In this document: positions 8,649 to 17,826 of the stretch, piece after piece
How the letters are laid out: every line of letters begins with the position of its first letter
How positions within the stretch are numbered: the stretch's first letter is position 1
Origin: Marivivens donghaensis
GTDB taxonomy: Bacteria; Pseudomonadota; Alphaproteobacteria; Rhodobacterales; Rhodobacteraceae
DNA length: 64,000 bases
Direction of reading: 5' to 3'
NCBI RefSeq assembly: GCF_011806565.1
Contig: NZ_JAATOP010000002.1
Location: 248,001-312,000 of the forward strand
Position numbers and translations under genes: made by a program
The notes under the pieces: generated by a model
The model's input: the letters and a program-made list of their open reading frames with translations, nothing else
Told to the model about the DNA's origin: nothing
Databases searched by the model: none

Positions 8649-9233
8649 TTACGCCATGTTGCGCGGATAGAGGAAGACTTTGGTGCCGGTCGGAACGCGG
8701 TCATAGAGGTCTTTAACGTGATCGTTGATCAGGCGGACACAGCCGTTCGACACCTCGCGACCAATGGTCAGCGGGTCGGGCGTACCGTGAATACGCAGAT
8801 ACGTATCGCGGTTACCTTCGTAGAGGTACAGCGCACGGGCACCCAGCGGGTTGTCGACGCCCCCCGGCATACCGTCGGCGTACTTGGCATAGACCTCCGG
8901 CTCGCGTGCGATCATGTCGGGCGTCGGGGTCCAAGTCGGCCACTCCTGCTTGCGCTTGATGGTGTAGATGCCATCCTCGTAGAGGTTCGCACGGGCCACA
9001 CCGACGCGGTACATGATGGCTTGATTCTCGGGCAGTACCCAGAACAGGTTGAACGACGTCGGATCGACGTGGATCGTGTATGGTTCGTAGCCAGCACCGA
9101 TCGTCACCATCTGCGGTGCGAACTGCTGGGCTTCTTTGGCAAGCTGATCTTGAGCAGCTTCGGTTTGAGCAAATGCCGGGATAGCGCCACATACGGCTGC
9201 ACCGGCGAGAAAATTACGGCGATTAAAAATCAT
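8649..9233 (-). CDS. L,D-transpeptidase (YkuD domain), secreted
   Basis: Periplasmic enzyme that cross-links peptidoglycan or attaches envelope proteins to it. It has 194 residues. The N-terminus MIFNRRNFLAGAAVCG carries a twin-arginine-like motif (NRRNFLA), with probable cleavage after AFA near residue 22. The YkuD domain holds IHGTPDPL with His149 and SNGCVRLIN with catalytic Cys165 and Arg167. The domain fills nearly the whole mature protein, so there is no LysM or other binding module. It ends at the shared terminator with the peroxiredoxin gene. Confidence 0.9.
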   Translation of the reverse strand: MIFNRRNFLAGAAVCGAIPAFAQTEAAQDQLAKEAQQFAPQMVTIGAGYEPYTIHVDPTSFNLFWVLPENQAIMYRVGVARANLYEDGIYTIKRKQEWPTWTPTPDMIAREPEVYAKYADGMPGGVDNPLGARALYLYEGNRDTYLRIHGTPDPLTIGREVSNGCVRLINDHVKDLYDRVPTGTKVFLYPRNMA

Positions 9234-9330
9234 AATGCGTTTCCCTTATTACGGGCCGCCTCAGTGGCGGGTTCGTGAGCTAACGCGCGATTTTCTGAGA
9301 AAGTTTCCTGTTCCCATCCTCACATAATAG

Positions 9331-9360
9331 AGAAACCCCGACGTCAACGCCGGGGTTTCC
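9331..9360 (-). terminator. Terminator downstream of pnp
   Basis: Inverted repeat GAAACCCCG...CGGGGTTTC, read on the minus strand and followed by a T-rich tract, about 40 nt after the pnp stop. Confidence 0.8.
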
Positions 9361-9396
9361 AAGAGAAGTCAGTGACTTACGGAGATAAGAAAAATC

Positions 9397-11529
9397 TTAT
9401 TCTGCCTCTTCTTCTTTCACGATTTCTTCGCCGGTCTCCTGATCGACGATCTTCATCGACAGGCGAACCTTGCCGCGATCATCGAAGCCGAGCAGCTTGA
9501 CCCAAACTTCCTGACCTTCTTTGAGGACGTCGGACGGGTGGTTCAGGCGACGGTTTTCGATCTGGCTGACGTGGACGAGACCGTCACGCTTGCCGAAGAA
9601 GTTCACGAAAGCACCGAAGTCGACGAGCTTGACGACTTTGCCTTTGTAGACTTTGCCTTCTTCCGGCTCTGCGACGATCGAGTAGATCATGTCGTATGCC
9701 TTCTGGATGGCTTCACCGTTCGACGAAGCGATCTTGATGACGCCGTCGTCGTTGATGTCGACCTTGGCACCCGAAGTTTCAACGATCTCGCGGATAACCT
9801 TACCGCCCGAACCGATGACTTCACGGATCTTGTCGGTCGGGATCTGCATGGTCTCGATGCGCGGAGCGTGAACCGAGAAGTTGTTCGCAGTGGTCAGCGC
9901 CTTCGACATTTCGCCGAGGATGTGCAGACGACCCTGACGTGCCTGCTCCAGAGCTTTCTTCATGATTTCCGGCGTGATGCCAGCAACCTTGATGTCCATC
10001 TGTAGCGAGGTGATGCCGTCTTCGGTACCTGCGACTTTGAAGTCCATGTCGCCGAGGTGGTCTTCGTCACCGAGGATGTCGGTCAGAACGGCGTAGGAGC
10101 CGTCGTCTTCGAGAACCAGACCCATGGCAACACCGGCAACCGGTGCCTTCAGCGGAACGCCTGCATCCATCATCGACAGCGAGCCACCACAGACCGAAGC
10201 CATGGAGGACGAACCGTTCGATTCAGTGATCTCGGACACTACGCGGATGGTGTACGGGAAGTCGGTTGCAGCCGGAAGAACAGCCTGAAGCGCGCGCCAT
10301 GCGAGCTTGCCGTGACCGATTTCGCGGCGACCCGGCGAACCAACGCGGCCAACTTCACCAACCGAGTACGGAGGGAAGTTATAGTGCAGCAGGAAGTTCG
10401 AGCGGAAGTTGCCGTGCAGGGCGTCGATGATCTGCTCGTCGTCGCCGGTGCCGAGGGTGGTCACGACCAGCGCCTGGGTTTCACCGCGGGTGAAGAGAGC
10501 CGAACCGTGGGTACGCGGCAGCATGCTGGTTTCCGAAACGATCGAACGGACCTGATCGAGTGCACGACCGTCGATGCGCTTGCCTTCTTTGACAACCGAA
10601 CCTCGCAGGACCGACGACTCGAGCTTCTTCAGAGCCGAACCGAGGTTCGCGTCTTCGAGTTGCTCTTCGGTCAGGGTCGCTTTGACAGCTTCCTTGGCAG
10701 CCGAAACGGCAGCAACGCGCTCTTGCTTGTTGGTGATGGCATATGCAGCGCGCATCTGCTCTTCACCGGCAGCTTTCACGGTCTCGTAAAGGTCCGAGTA
10801 GTCCGGTGCGTTGAACTCGAACGGCTCTTTCGCAGCTTCTTCAGCCAGCGAGATGATGCAGTCGATAACCGGCTGGAGCTGCTCGTGAGCGAAGGTAACC
10901 GCGCCCAGCATCTCTTCTTCGGTCAGCTCGTATGCTTCCGATTCCACCATCATCACGGCGTCTTTGGTACCTGCAACAACGAGGTCCAGACGCTGCTCGG
11001 GGTTCGAACGCAGGTTGGTCATATCGTCGACCTGCGGGTTCAGCACGTATTCGCCATCGACGAAACCGACGCGAGCCGCACCGATCGGACCCATGAACGG
11101 AGCGCCCGAGATGGTCAGGGCTGCCGAAGCGGCGATCATTGCAACGATGTCGGGGTCGTTTACGAGGTCGTGCGAAAGAACGGTGCACATGACGAGCACT
11201 TCGTTCTTGAAGCCCGGGACGAACAGCGGACGGATCGGACGGTCGATCAGGCGCGCAGTGAGCGTCTCTTTCTCGGTCGGACGAGCTTCGCGCTTGAAGA
11301 AGCCGCCCGGTACTTTACCGGCGGCGTAGTATTTCTCTTGGTAGTGAACCGTAAGCGGGAAGAAATCCTGACCCGGCTTCGCTTCTTTGGCGAAGGTCAC
11401 GTTTGCCATGACGGAGGTTTCGCCCAGAGTGGCGATAACGGTGCCGTCGGCCTGGCGAGCAACCTTGCCGGTTTCCAGCGTGAGCGTTTCTTCGCCCCAC
11501 TGGATCGATTTTTTCACTTCATTGAACAT
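9397..11529 (-). CDS. pnp: Polyribonucleotide nucleotidyltransferase (PNPase)
   Basis: Phosphorolytic 3'-5' exoribonuclease and degradosome component acting on mRNA and small RNA. It has 710 residues, the normal length. There are two RNase PH domains (about 10-225 and 315-550, with the [21 protein letters not shown]-type segment and [11 protein letters not shown]) joined by an alpha-helical linker. A KH domain ([15 protein letters not shown]) and a C-terminal S1 domain ([17 protein letters not shown]) follow. ATG at 11529 has AGGA upstream. It lies 260 nt downstream of rpsO in the classic rpsO-pnp order. The leader contains two hairpins (separate entry). Confidence 0.97.
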   Translation of the reverse strand: MFNEVKKSIQWGEETLTLETGKVARQADGTVIATLGETSVMANVTFAKEAKPGQDFFPLTVHYQEKYYAAGKVPGGFFKREARPTEKETLTARLIDRPIRPLFVPGFKNEVLVMCTVLSHDLVNDPDIVAMIAASAALTISGAPFMGPIGAARVGFVDGEYVLNPQVDDMTNLRSNPEQRLDLVVAGTKDAVMMVESEAYELTEEEMLGAVTFAHEQLQPVIDCIISLAEEAAKEPFEFNAPDYSDLYETVKAAGEEQMRAAYAITNKQERVAAVSAAKEAVKATLTEEQLEDANLGSALKKLESSVLRGSVVKEGKRIDGRALDQVRSIVSETSMLPRTHGSALFTRGETQALVVTTLGTGDDEQIIDALHGNFRSNFLLHYNFPPYSVGEVGRVGSPGRREIGHGKLAWRALQAVLPAATDFPYTIRVVSEITESNGSSSMASVCGGSLSMMDAGVPLKAPVAGVAMGLVLEDDGSYAVLTDILGDEDHLGDMDFKVAGTEDGITSLQMDIKVAGITPEIMKKALEQARQGRLHILGEMSKALTTANNFSVHAPRIETMQIPTDKIREVIGSGGKVIREIVETSGAKVDINDDGVIKIASSNGEAIQKAYDMIYSIVAEPEEGKVYKGKVVKLVDFGAFVNFFGKRDGLVHVSQIENRRLNHPSDVLKEGQEVWVKLLGFDDRGKVRLSMKIVDQETGEEIVKEEEAE

Positions 11530-11544
11530 CAGCGTATCCTAAAA

Positions 11545-11600
11545 GGGAGCGCTCCCGGCCCTCCGGGTCTCCCGTTTGATTGGCGGCCCCATTGCCGCCG
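11545..11600 (-). promoter_or_regulatory. Structured pnp leader
   Basis: Just upstream of the pnp start are a perfect 12-bp palindrome GGGAGCGCTCCC (11545-11556) and a GGCGGC...GCCGCC stem (about 11582-11599). In enterobacteria a double-stranded pnp leader is processed by RNase III to allow autoregulation; a similar role here is only an inference. Confidence 0.4.
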
Positions 11601-11741
11601 ACCCCATCCATCCATTTCGAGTGCCGGGGTCATAGCACAACGTCTCAGATGGCGCGCACATACATGAAAACAAGGTATTTGGAAAGCATTGCTTTCATGC
11701 GGCAAACTCGCCTGCCCATGGCGGCGGTGCGGCACAAATAA

Positions 11742-11772
11742 AAACGCCCGCTCGAATGAGCGGGCGTCTTAT
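11742..11772 (-). terminator. Terminator downstream of rpsO
   Basis: Stem ACGCCCGCTC / GAGCGGGCGT with a GAAT loop. Read on the minus strand it ends in a run of T, about 20 nt after the rpsO stop. Some read-through to pnp remains possible. Confidence 0.85.
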
Positions 11773-11791
11773 ATCCGAACCGGATAAGCGA

Positions 11792-12061
11792 TTAGCGGCG
11801 GATGCCGAGGCGCTTGATCAGGTCCTGGTAACGGGCCTCTTCCTTGCCCTTGAGGTAGTCCAGCAGCTTACGACGCTGAGCAACCATCTTGAGCAGGCCG
11901 CGGCGGCCGTGGTTGTCTTTTTTGTGGGTCTTGAAGTGCTCGGTCAGAGTGGTGATGCGCGAGGTCAGGATCGCGATCTGAACTTCCGGCGAACCGGTGT
12001 CACCTTCTTTGGTGCCGAATTCTTTGATGACGCGTGCTTTTTCTTCAACGGTGATCGACAT
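11792..12061 (-). CDS. rpsO: 30S ribosomal protein S15
   Basis: Primary 16S rRNA-binding protein of the 30S platform. It has 89 residues, exactly the bacterial norm, starting [16 protein letters not shown], with the conserved [17 protein letters not shown] and [19 protein letters not shown] segments and ending [12 protein letters not shown]. It is usually followed by pnp, as here. AAGGAG-type ribosome binding site (CTCCTTAG on the plus strand) lies just upstream. The usual neighbour truB is displaced by about 1.9 kb. Confidence 0.98.
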   Translation of the reverse strand: MSITVEEKARVIKEFGTKEGDTGSPEVQIAILTSRITTLTEHFKTHKKDNHGRRGLLKMVAQRRKLLDYLKGKEEARYQDLIKRLGIRR

Positions 12062-12196
12062 CGGGATCTCCTTAGTATCAGAGGGTTATGGCGCAGGCCG
12101 GGATGTCGTCCAGCAAGGCCCTTGGAGTAATATCCCTGTCCATGACAGCGGATCAGCGGCGCATAGATGAGAATCGTCAGGAAATAAAGAGAAAAC

Positions 12197-12964
12197 TCAC
12201 AGTTTCACCAGCTGCACGCGGCTCATGTCGAATTCGGAAAGGTGCCGGAGTTCCGCAAGATCGGTGCCGTCGGCCTGTAACATCAGTCCGTCGTCGGTTT
12301 GGTTGGAACTCAGGGTAGGCGGCTCGCCGGAGTAATTCACGACCAGAACGTCTTCGTCAGTCAGGTCGTCGATTGTGACAGGGCCGGCGATACCGGATGA
12401 GATCATGAACACATCCTGACCAGTGCCGCCGTTCAGGTTGTCATCCGCAGCACCATGCAAGATATCTTCACCCGCACCGCCATTCAGGAAATCCTGTTCG
12501 GTGTCTTCGCCGCCATAGAGCTCATCTGAACCACTACCGCCGTTCAGAACGTCCGCGCCCGATCCGCCGTCCATGACATCATCGCCGAGCGAGCCGAGAA
12601 GCGCGTCGTTGCCTTCGCCGCCGTACATTTCATCGTTTCCGGATCCGCCAATAAGGTTGTCGTCGCCACTGCCGCCGTTCATCAGGTCGTCGCCGATATG
12701 TCCCGCAAGATAGTCGGCATCGGATTCGCCCGAGAGTTGGTCATCGCCTTCGCCGCCATGCAGCTCATCCTCGCCGTCCTCTCCCGACAGCAAGTCGTTC
12801 CCCATCGCGCCATCGAGAAAGTCGGCACCATTCCCGCCGCTGAGCGTATCGTCGCCATCTCCGCCGATGATGATATCGTCGTCATCCGTCCCATCCTCTG
12901 AAATTCCGGGAATAAGAACAGCTCCGGCCAAGGCCATCGTAACCAATCCGACAAGATACAGCAT
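12197..12964 (-). CDS. Membrane-anchored RTX calcium-binding repeat protein
   Basis: 255 residues. Residues 1-20 (MLYLVGLVTMALAGAVLIPG) are one hydrophobic segment, followed by an acidic linker (SEDGTDDDD). About 130 residues of uninterrupted RTX nonapeptides then follow (GGDGDDTLSGGNGADFL and so on, roughly fourteen repeats). A last ~80-residue unique domain contains DQDVFMISSG-like and DLTDEDVLVVNYSG segments seen at the end of such repeats. No enzyme domain is present. The N-terminal membrane segment is unlike classical type I substrates, so it may stay attached to the membrane. ATG at 12964 fits the GAGGG site better than the GTG at 12967. The function is unknown. Confidence 0.75.
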   Translation of the reverse strand: MLYLVGLVTMALAGAVLIPGISEDGTDDDDIIIGGDGDDTLSGGNGADFLDGAMGNDLLSGEDGEDELHGGEGDDQLSGESDADYLAGHIGDDLMNGGSGDDNLIGGSGNDEMYGGEGNDALLGSLGDDVMDGGSGADVLNGGSGSDELYGGEDTEQDFLNGGAGEDILHGAADDNLNGGTGQDVFMISSGIAGPVTIDDLTDEDVLVVNYSGEPPTLSSNQTDDGLMLQADGTDLAELRHLSEFDMSRVQLVKL

Positions 12965-13027
12965 CACGCCCTCACCATTTGCAGATGAAACAGCGCTAGC
13001 CCGAGTGTGGTACGAAACGCGAACGAA

Positions 13028-13564
13028 TTATGTGGTTATGGTTAACGCCAGCCACGGCTGCGGTTGCTGGCTGTAAGCGATATACAGCGGGTGTTTTGGG
13101 TGGCCCGCAGCTGTAAGTCCTAGCGTAAACAGCGGCTTGCCGGTTTCGCGCAGCAACGCCTCGACCTGTGGTCCACGATTAAGGAATTCGCCGTGCGTTC
13201 CCCAAGCGCAGATGATCTGATCGCCGTCGCGGATCCATTCCACAGCAGAATCGCGAATCGCGGCGTCATTGGCGGGCCCGACCGGATCGGCGGCAGCGCG
13301 CATCTTCTTCGGGTCGGTATCACGCCATGCGAAAATGTTGGTCACGCGGAACGAACCGAAACCCAGCGCGCGGGCACGGCGTTCGCAGCGTTCGACGGTC
13401 GGGTCATTCTGCACCTCGGTCGCAGTTGACGGATTGAGCATGACAAACAGGGCGCGGCGGCCTTCGGGGTTCCACACGCGGGTCAGCAGGTAGCGATATT
13501 TCTCGCATGGCGAGTAGACGGCGACCGATTCAGCATCGCCTTTGAGATGACATTTTTCGATCAT
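13028..13564 (-). CDS. DUF1643 domain-containing protein
   Basis: A 178-residue cytosolic protein of the uncharacterised DUF1643 family. Diagnostic pieces are YRYLLTRVWNP, the conserved LFVMLNPSTATEVQNDPTVERC block, NIFAWRDTDPK and an ICAWGTHG strand, with HPLYIAY near the end. The function is not established. I prefer the ATG at 13564 (GGGCAGG upstream) over a TTG at 13597. It lies between the RTX gene (60 nt downstream) and the divergent small acidic gene, and interrupts the truB-rpsO order. Confidence 0.8.
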   Translation of the reverse strand: MIEKCHLKGDAESVAVYSPCEKYRYLLTRVWNPEGRRALFVMLNPSTATEVQNDPTVERCERRARALGFGSFRVTNIFAWRDTDPKKMRAAADPVGPANDAAIRDSAVEWIRDGDQIICAWGTHGEFLNRGPQVEALLRETGKPLFTLGLTAAGHPKHPLYIAYSQQPQPWLALTITT

Positions 13565-13658
13565 TGCCTGCCCTAAAATCCGCAAAATTCTAATCAATTA
13601 TCTCTGTCAGGGACGCAAAGTTAAACCCTCAAGAAGAATCATAAATGAAGAGGTTGGT

Positions 13659-13943
13659 ATGGATTGGACCAGCTTGTTGTTGATTGGTTCCATGGGCCTA
13701 GGACTTGTCTTCGAATTCAACATTGACGGCGGAGTAGAGACCGACGTCAATGATGAGGCGGACATGATGGAAACCGACGAGCACGCGGCATCAATGATGT
13801 CGTTTGAAGAGGATATCGATGCTGAGATCGATATCTGGGATACGCCGATTATCGACTACGGGCCGATTGATCCCGAAGTCGCGGTGCTGCCTTGGGGTGA
13901 CCCCGAGGTCGACACGGAGGTATTCGGCGAAATGGCTGCGTGA
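13659..13943 (+). CDS. Small acidic membrane-anchored protein, unknown function
   Basis: 94 residues that I do not recognise. Residues 3-20 (WTSLLLIGSMGLGLVFEF) form one hydrophobic segment. The rest is very acidic (about a third Asp/Glu) with few basic residues and no cysteine. The plan, a single N-terminal membrane helix followed by an acidic tail, resembles the start of the RTX protein at 12197-12964 without its repeats. ATG at 13659 has GAGGTTGGT upstream. Its stop codon abuts the truB stop on the other strand with no spacer. Coding status is supported by position and ribosome binding site, but not by a known family. Confidence 0.6.
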   Translation: MDWTSLLLIGSMGLGLVFEFNIDGGVETDVNDEADMMETDEHAASMMSFEEDIDAEIDIWDTPIIDYGPIDPEVAVLPWGDPEVDTEVFGEMAA

Positions 13944-14846
13944 TCAGCTGACGAACACGCGTGAAGGGTGAAGTTCACCGCTGCGGAAATGTCCGACAGC
14001 AATGGCTTGCCCTTCATAGCTTGCCCAACATTCCTCATTGAATTCAACGTCATGAGCAATGACGGTCGCAGCGTTGCCGTTGCGCAGGCGCGTGACGCTT
14101 TCGGGCGGGCAACGGACTTCGGTAATATCGCAAAGGCCGTCTTCAAGCGGGCGGAGATAGTTATCGAGCTCCGGAGTTTTGGCCAGTTCCTCGATCTGCT
14201 CCATCGTCATGGCGCCTTCGGTCTCGAACGGGCCGGACCAGATGCGGCGCAGGCGCAGGACGTGGCCGTAGCAGCCCAGTTTCGCACCGAGATCGCGAGC
14301 GATCGAGCGGACGTAGCCGCCTTTGCCGCAAGTCATCTCCAGCACGACATGATCTGCGTCGGGACGGTCAACCATGACCAGTTCCTCGACCCAGAGCGGA
14401 CGTGCCGCAATCTCGAACTCTTCGTCATCGCGAGCGAGCTTGTAAGCGCGCTGGCCGTCGATTTTCACGGCAGAGAACTTGGGCGGCACCTGCATGATGT
14501 CGCCGAGGAAACCGTTCAGGGCTTCCTTGATCTCGTCATCCGTCGGGCGCTGGTCGCTGGAGGCGATGATTTCGCCCTCGGCGTCGTCGGTATTCGTCGC
14601 AGCGCCGAGCGTCACGGTGAACTCGTAGGCTTTTAGCGCGTCGGTGATGTAGGGGATGGTCTTAGTCGCTTCGCCGATGGCGACGGCCAGAAGGCCAGTG
14701 GCTTCGGGATCGAGCGTACCTGCGTGGCCCGCTTTCTTTGCCCCAAGCGCCCAGCGGACCTTGTTGACCACAGCGGTGGAGGTGATGCCGGCAGGCTTGT
14801 CCACGATGATCCAGCCAGAAATATCGCGACCTTTGCGCTTGCCCAT
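13944..14846 (-). CDS. truB: tRNA pseudouridine(55) synthase
   Basis: Makes pseudouridine 55 in the T loop of most tRNAs. It has 300 residues. The catalytic Asp lies in [15 protein letters not shown] (Asp46 with this start); the N-terminal [14 protein letters not shown] segment, [17 protein letters not shown] and [15 protein letters not shown] are family landmarks. A short C-terminal PUA-like extension follows. Of two ATG codons, the one at 14846 has AAGGAG at the right distance; that at 14852 lies directly against it. It is downstream of rbfA on the same strand with a 64-nt gap, the usual order. Confidence 0.96.
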   Translation of the reverse strand: MGKRKGRDISGWIIVDKPAGITSTAVVNKVRWALGAKKAGHAGTLDPEATGLLAVAIGEATKTIPYITDALKAYEFTVTLGAATNTDDAEGEIIASSDQRPTDDEIKEALNGFLGDIMQVPPKFSAVKIDGQRAYKLARDDEEFEIAARPLWVEELVMVDRPDADHVVLEMTCGKGGYVRSIARDLGAKLGCYGHVLRLRRIWSGPFETEGAMTMEQIEELAKTPELDNYLRPLEDGLCDITEVRCPPESVTRLRNGNAATVIAHDVEFNEECWASYEGQAIAVGHFRSGELHPSRVFVS

Positions 14847-14910
14847 CGTCATCTCCTTGGTATCGGGGCGGGTCTGCTAGCGGCCCGCCGCCGGTCCGTC
14901 AACCGCGTGC

Positions 14911-15330
14911 TTATTCGTCAGCGTCGTCGATATCGTCTTCGTCGAGGTCCTGACGCACGTGTTCGTCAGAAAACATGCGGCGCGTATCGTCCATCCGGTC
15001 GAAGGTCTCGTCGATTTCGAAACGCAGGTCGGGCGCGTATTTCAGCGTCACACCTTTGGTGACGAGGTGACGCAGCTCTGCCTTGTTGCGGCGAAGGGCG
15101 GCGAGGCACTCGTCCTTGTTCTGACCGCCGAGCGGCAGGACGAATGCGGTTGCGTATTTGAGGTCAGGGGAGCACTGCACTTCGCCCACGGTGATCGACA
15201 TGCGACCCAGATCGGGGTCATGTACATCGCCGCGCGCAAGAACGTCCGAGAGTGACCTGCGGACGAGTTCGCTCACACGGAGCTGACGCTGGGAGGGGCC
15301 GGAGCCCGAATTGAAACGGTTCTTTGCCAT
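14911..15330 (-). CDS. rbfA: 30S ribosome-binding factor RbfA
   Basis: Cold-shock and late 30S maturation factor that binds near 16S helix 1. It has 139 residues with the KH-like core: [47 protein letters not shown], and the [28 protein letters not shown] end. A typical alphaproteobacterial acidic C-tail follows. The start MAKNRFNSG at 15330 agrees with relatives; a longer frame begins at 15369. It diverges from dapB with about 90 nt between them and precedes truB. Confidence 0.95.
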   Translation of the reverse strand: MAKNRFNSGSGPSQRQLRVSELVRRSLSDVLARGDVHDPDLGRMSITVGEVQCSPDLKYATAFVLPLGGQNKDECLAALRRNKAELRHLVTKGVTLKYAPDLRFEIDETFDRMDDTRRMFSDEHVRQDLDEDDIDDADE

Positions 15331-15421
15331 ATCGCCCATGTAAGCGTGATCAGCGCACTTGCCAAGCAAGGCGTTGCAGGGCTAGCACCGATACGCAATT
15401 CAAAGCCAAGAGGATGACGAC

Positions 15422-16231
15422 ATGACCGACCTGCCGGGTATCGTGATTACCGGAGCTTCGGGCCGTATGGGCCAGATGCTGATCAAGACTGTTCTGGGGT
15501 CGGACAAAGCCAAACTCGTCGGCGCTATCGAGCGTGATGGCCACGATTGGATCGGGCAGGATGTTGGTGTCGTGATGGGCGGTCAGCCGATCGGTGTGAT
15601 CGTGACCTCGGACGCGGCTGCTGCCTTTGTCCAAGCGAACGCTGTCATTGATTTTACTGCACCTTCCGCAACTGTGGCCTTCGCGCAGGCCGCTGCCGAG
15701 GCTGGCATTGTTCACGTCATCGGTACGACTGGCATGGAAGACGAACACCTCAGCCAGATCGCTACGTCGGCGGCGAAGGCGACTGTGATCCGTGCGGGCA
15801 ACATGTCGCTGGGCGTGAACCTTCTGACTGGTCTGACCAAGAAGGTCGCGGCCGCGCTGGGCGAGGAATTCGACATTGAAGTCATCGAGGCGCACCACAA
15901 CAAAAAGGTCGATGCGCCGTCCGGTACGGCTCTGATGCTGGGTGAAGCTGCTGCCGAAGGGCGCGGTGTGAAGCTGTCCGACGTCCGCGATTCGGGCCGC
16001 GATGGCATCACCGGCGCTCGCAAGACGGGCGATATCGGCTTCGCCGTGATTCGCGGTGGCGACATCGTGGGTGAGCACGACGTTCTGTTCGCTGGCGAAG
16101 GTGAGCGGATTATCCTGCGCCACGTTGCCACCGATCGCGGTATATTTGCCCGCGGCGCTTTGCGCGCTGCGATCTGGGGACAGGATCAGGCACCGGGTGA
16201 GTACGATATGATGGACGTGCTGGGGCTCTGA
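15422..16231 (+). CDS. dapB: 4-hydroxy-tetrahydrodipicolinate reductase
   Basis: Second committed step toward diaminopimelate and lysine: NAD(P)H-dependent reduction of the product of DapA. It has 269 residues. The nucleotide-binding loop GASGRMG is at 11-17, GTTGMEDEH around 101-109, and the catalytic region [15 protein letters not shown] at 157-171 (His158, Lys162). The C-terminal [12 protein letters not shown] and FARGALRAA are also conserved. dapA is also in this window but 45 kb away, so the pathway genes are dispersed. AGGATG precedes the ATG. Confidence 0.96.
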   Translation: MTDLPGIVITGASGRMGQMLIKTVLGSDKAKLVGAIERDGHDWIGQDVGVVMGGQPIGVIVTSDAAAAFVQANAVIDFTAPSATVAFAQAAAEAGIVHVIGTTGMEDEHLSQIATSAAKATVIRAGNMSLGVNLLTGLTKKVAAALGEEFDIEVIEAHHNKKVDAPSGTALMLGEAAAEGRGVKLSDVRDSGRDGITGARKTGDIGFAVIRGGDIVGEHDVLFAGEGERIILRHVATDRGIFARGALRAAIWGQDQAPGEYDMMDVLGL

Positions 16232-16243
16232 GCCCCGCCGCGA

Positions 16244-16417
16244 TCAGAAATCGATCGCAATGCCCTTCTTTTCCCAATCGCCGAAACGAACGGGCTCCGG
16301 CCCGTCGCGGCCACCAAGCTCGGTCGGAAGATCGAGCTTTTCTGCATTCTTGCGGCGCTCTTCTGCTTCGGCGAGAGCACGCTGTGCGGCGGGGGGCAGG
16401 TCAGGCTTCTGGGTCAT
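16244..16417 (-). CDS. DUF1674 / SDHAF4-like small protein
   Basis: A 57-residue protein ending in RFGDWEKKGIAIDF, the signature of the DUF1674 family. Its mitochondrial member SDHAF4 helps assemble flavinylated SdhA into succinate dehydrogenase. The N-terminal part is helical and charged (ALAEAEERRKNAEKLDLP). No sdh gene is nearby, so a role in succinate dehydrogenase assembly is only inferred from the family. ATG at 16417 is followed by MTQKPDLPPAA. It is convergent with dapB, 12 nt apart, and divergent from rsmB. Confidence 0.8.
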   Translation of the reverse strand: MTQKPDLPPAAQRALAEAEERRKNAEKLDLPTELGGRDGPEPVRFGDWEKKGIAIDF

Positions 16418-16489
16418 GTTTTCTTGTTCCTCGGCTCTCTCTGATATAGGGCAGGGCATCTTTCAGGCCAAGGACCCATGGAGTTTCCT

Positions 16490-17758
16490 ATGTCGACGAC
16501 CGGTCTTGCGCCGCGCCTCGCTGCGTACCACCTGCTCAACGCTGTGACCATCGACGGTCGGCTGCTGTCCGAGGAAATCGGCGGCGGTGCCCTGTCGCGC
16601 CTGTCGCCCGAGGATCGCGCACGCGCCCAGCGCCTTGCGATTTCGACCCTCCGCGCCGCTGACCGCGCAGACCGTATGCTGAAGCCGTTCCTGCAAAAGC
16701 GCCCGCCGCTGTCGGTGCGCAACGCCATGCGCCTCGGCACGGTAGAGATATGGTCTGGCGAGGCTGCGCATGGTGTGGTCAACGCCTGCGTCGAGATCGT
16801 GGGTCGCGATAAGAAAACCCAGTCGATGAAGGGCCTCGTGAACGCGGTGCTGCGCAAGGTCGCCGCCGAACGCGAAGGCGCATGGGACCGTCTTCCGATC
16901 CCGCGTCTGCCCGACTGGCTGCGCCTCCCGATGATCGAAGCATGGGGTAAGCCCGCTGTCACCGGCATGGAGGCTGCGCATTATGCAGGCGCGCCGCTCG
17001 ATATCACGGTGAAGTCCGACGCCGCCGGATGGGCTGAAAAGCTCGGCGGTCAGGTGCTGCCGACCGGCACTGTCCGCATTCCCGTCGGCGTCCAGGTCTC
17101 CGGCCTTCCCGGTTTTGAGGATGGCGAATGGTGGGTGCAGGATGCTGCGGCTGCTCTGCCTGTCAAAGCGCTGGGCAATATCGAAGGGCTGAACATCCTC
17201 GACCTTTGCGCTGCACCGGGTGGTAAGACGATGCAGCTTGCGGCGGCGGGTGCCAAAGTGACTGCCGTCGACATTTCACCGTCGCGCCTTGATCGCGTTC
17301 AGGAGAACCTCGAACGGACCAAAATGAAGGCCGATCTGATCGACGCGGACGCGCTGGTCTATGATGTCGAAGGGTTTGACGTAGTGCTGCTTGATGCGCC
17401 GTGTTCTGCCACGGGCACCATCCGCCGTCACCCCGATCTGCCGCACGCCAAGGACGGTAGCGAATTCGGCGACCTGATCGCGCTGCAAACGGAACTGATC
17501 GATCACGCACTGACCCTGCTGAAGCCGGGCGGTCGTCTGGTCTTCTGCACCTGTAGCCTGCTGCCTGATGAGGGCGAAGTGCAGGTTGAGGAGGCGCTCG
17601 AACGTCACGAGGGACTCACGGTCGAAAAGCCGGAGTTCGAGGGGCTCGATCCAGCGTGGCTGACCGAAGAGGGCGGCGTTCGCCTGCGTCCCGACTACTG
17701 GGCGGAATTTGGCGGAATGGACGGGTTCTACCTCGCCGTCCTGACAAAGGCTGCGTGA
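16490..17758 (+). CDS. rsmB: RsmB/NOP-family rRNA cytosine-C5 methyltransferase
   Basis: Methylates C967 of 16S rRNA in the E. coli prototype. About 422 residues: an N-terminal NusB-like RNA-binding domain (to ~140), then a class I SAM domain. Motif I is LDLCAAPGGKTMQLA; DVVLLDAPCSATGTIRRHPDL carries the first conserved Cys, and FCTCSLLPDEGEVQ carries the Cys of the TCS motif. Both cysteines of m5C enzymes are present. ATG at 16490 has GGAG at 6-nt spacing; an ATG at 16478 is the alternative. rsmB, the heparinase-like gene and purH follow on one strand. Confidence 0.9.
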   Translation: MSTTGLAPRLAAYHLLNAVTIDGRLLSEEIGGGALSRLSPEDRARAQRLAISTLRAADRADRMLKPFLQKRPPLSVRNAMRLGTVEIWSGEAAHGVVNACVEIVGRDKKTQSMKGLVNAVLRKVAAEREGAWDRLPIPRLPDWLRLPMIEAWGKPAVTGMEAAHYAGAPLDITVKSDAAGWAEKLGGQVLPTGTVRIPVGVQVSGLPGFEDGEWWVQDAAAALPVKALGNIEGLNILDLCAAPGGKTMQLAAAGAKVTAVDISPSRLDRVQENLERTKMKADLIDADALVYDVEGFDVVLLDAPCSATGTIRRHPDLPHAKDGSEFGDLIALQTELIDHALTLLKPGGRLVFCTCSLLPDEGEVQVEEALERHEGLTVEKPEFEGLDPAWLTEEGGVRLRPDYWAEFGGMDGFYLAVLTKAA

Positions 17759-17826
17759 CACCAAGGGTATTCCTACGTATCATTCTGCCTTAACAATGCG
17801 GCAAACGCAGTATCGAGGCAGCACCA

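Noticed and set aside
10057-11667. Long plus-strand open frame opposite pnp
   Set aside because: It is a composition shadow of the strongly conserved pnp gene on the other strand.
16222-16236. GGGGCTCTGAGCCCC hairpin over the dapB stop as a terminator
   Set aside because: No T-run follows and it partly lies in coding sequence.
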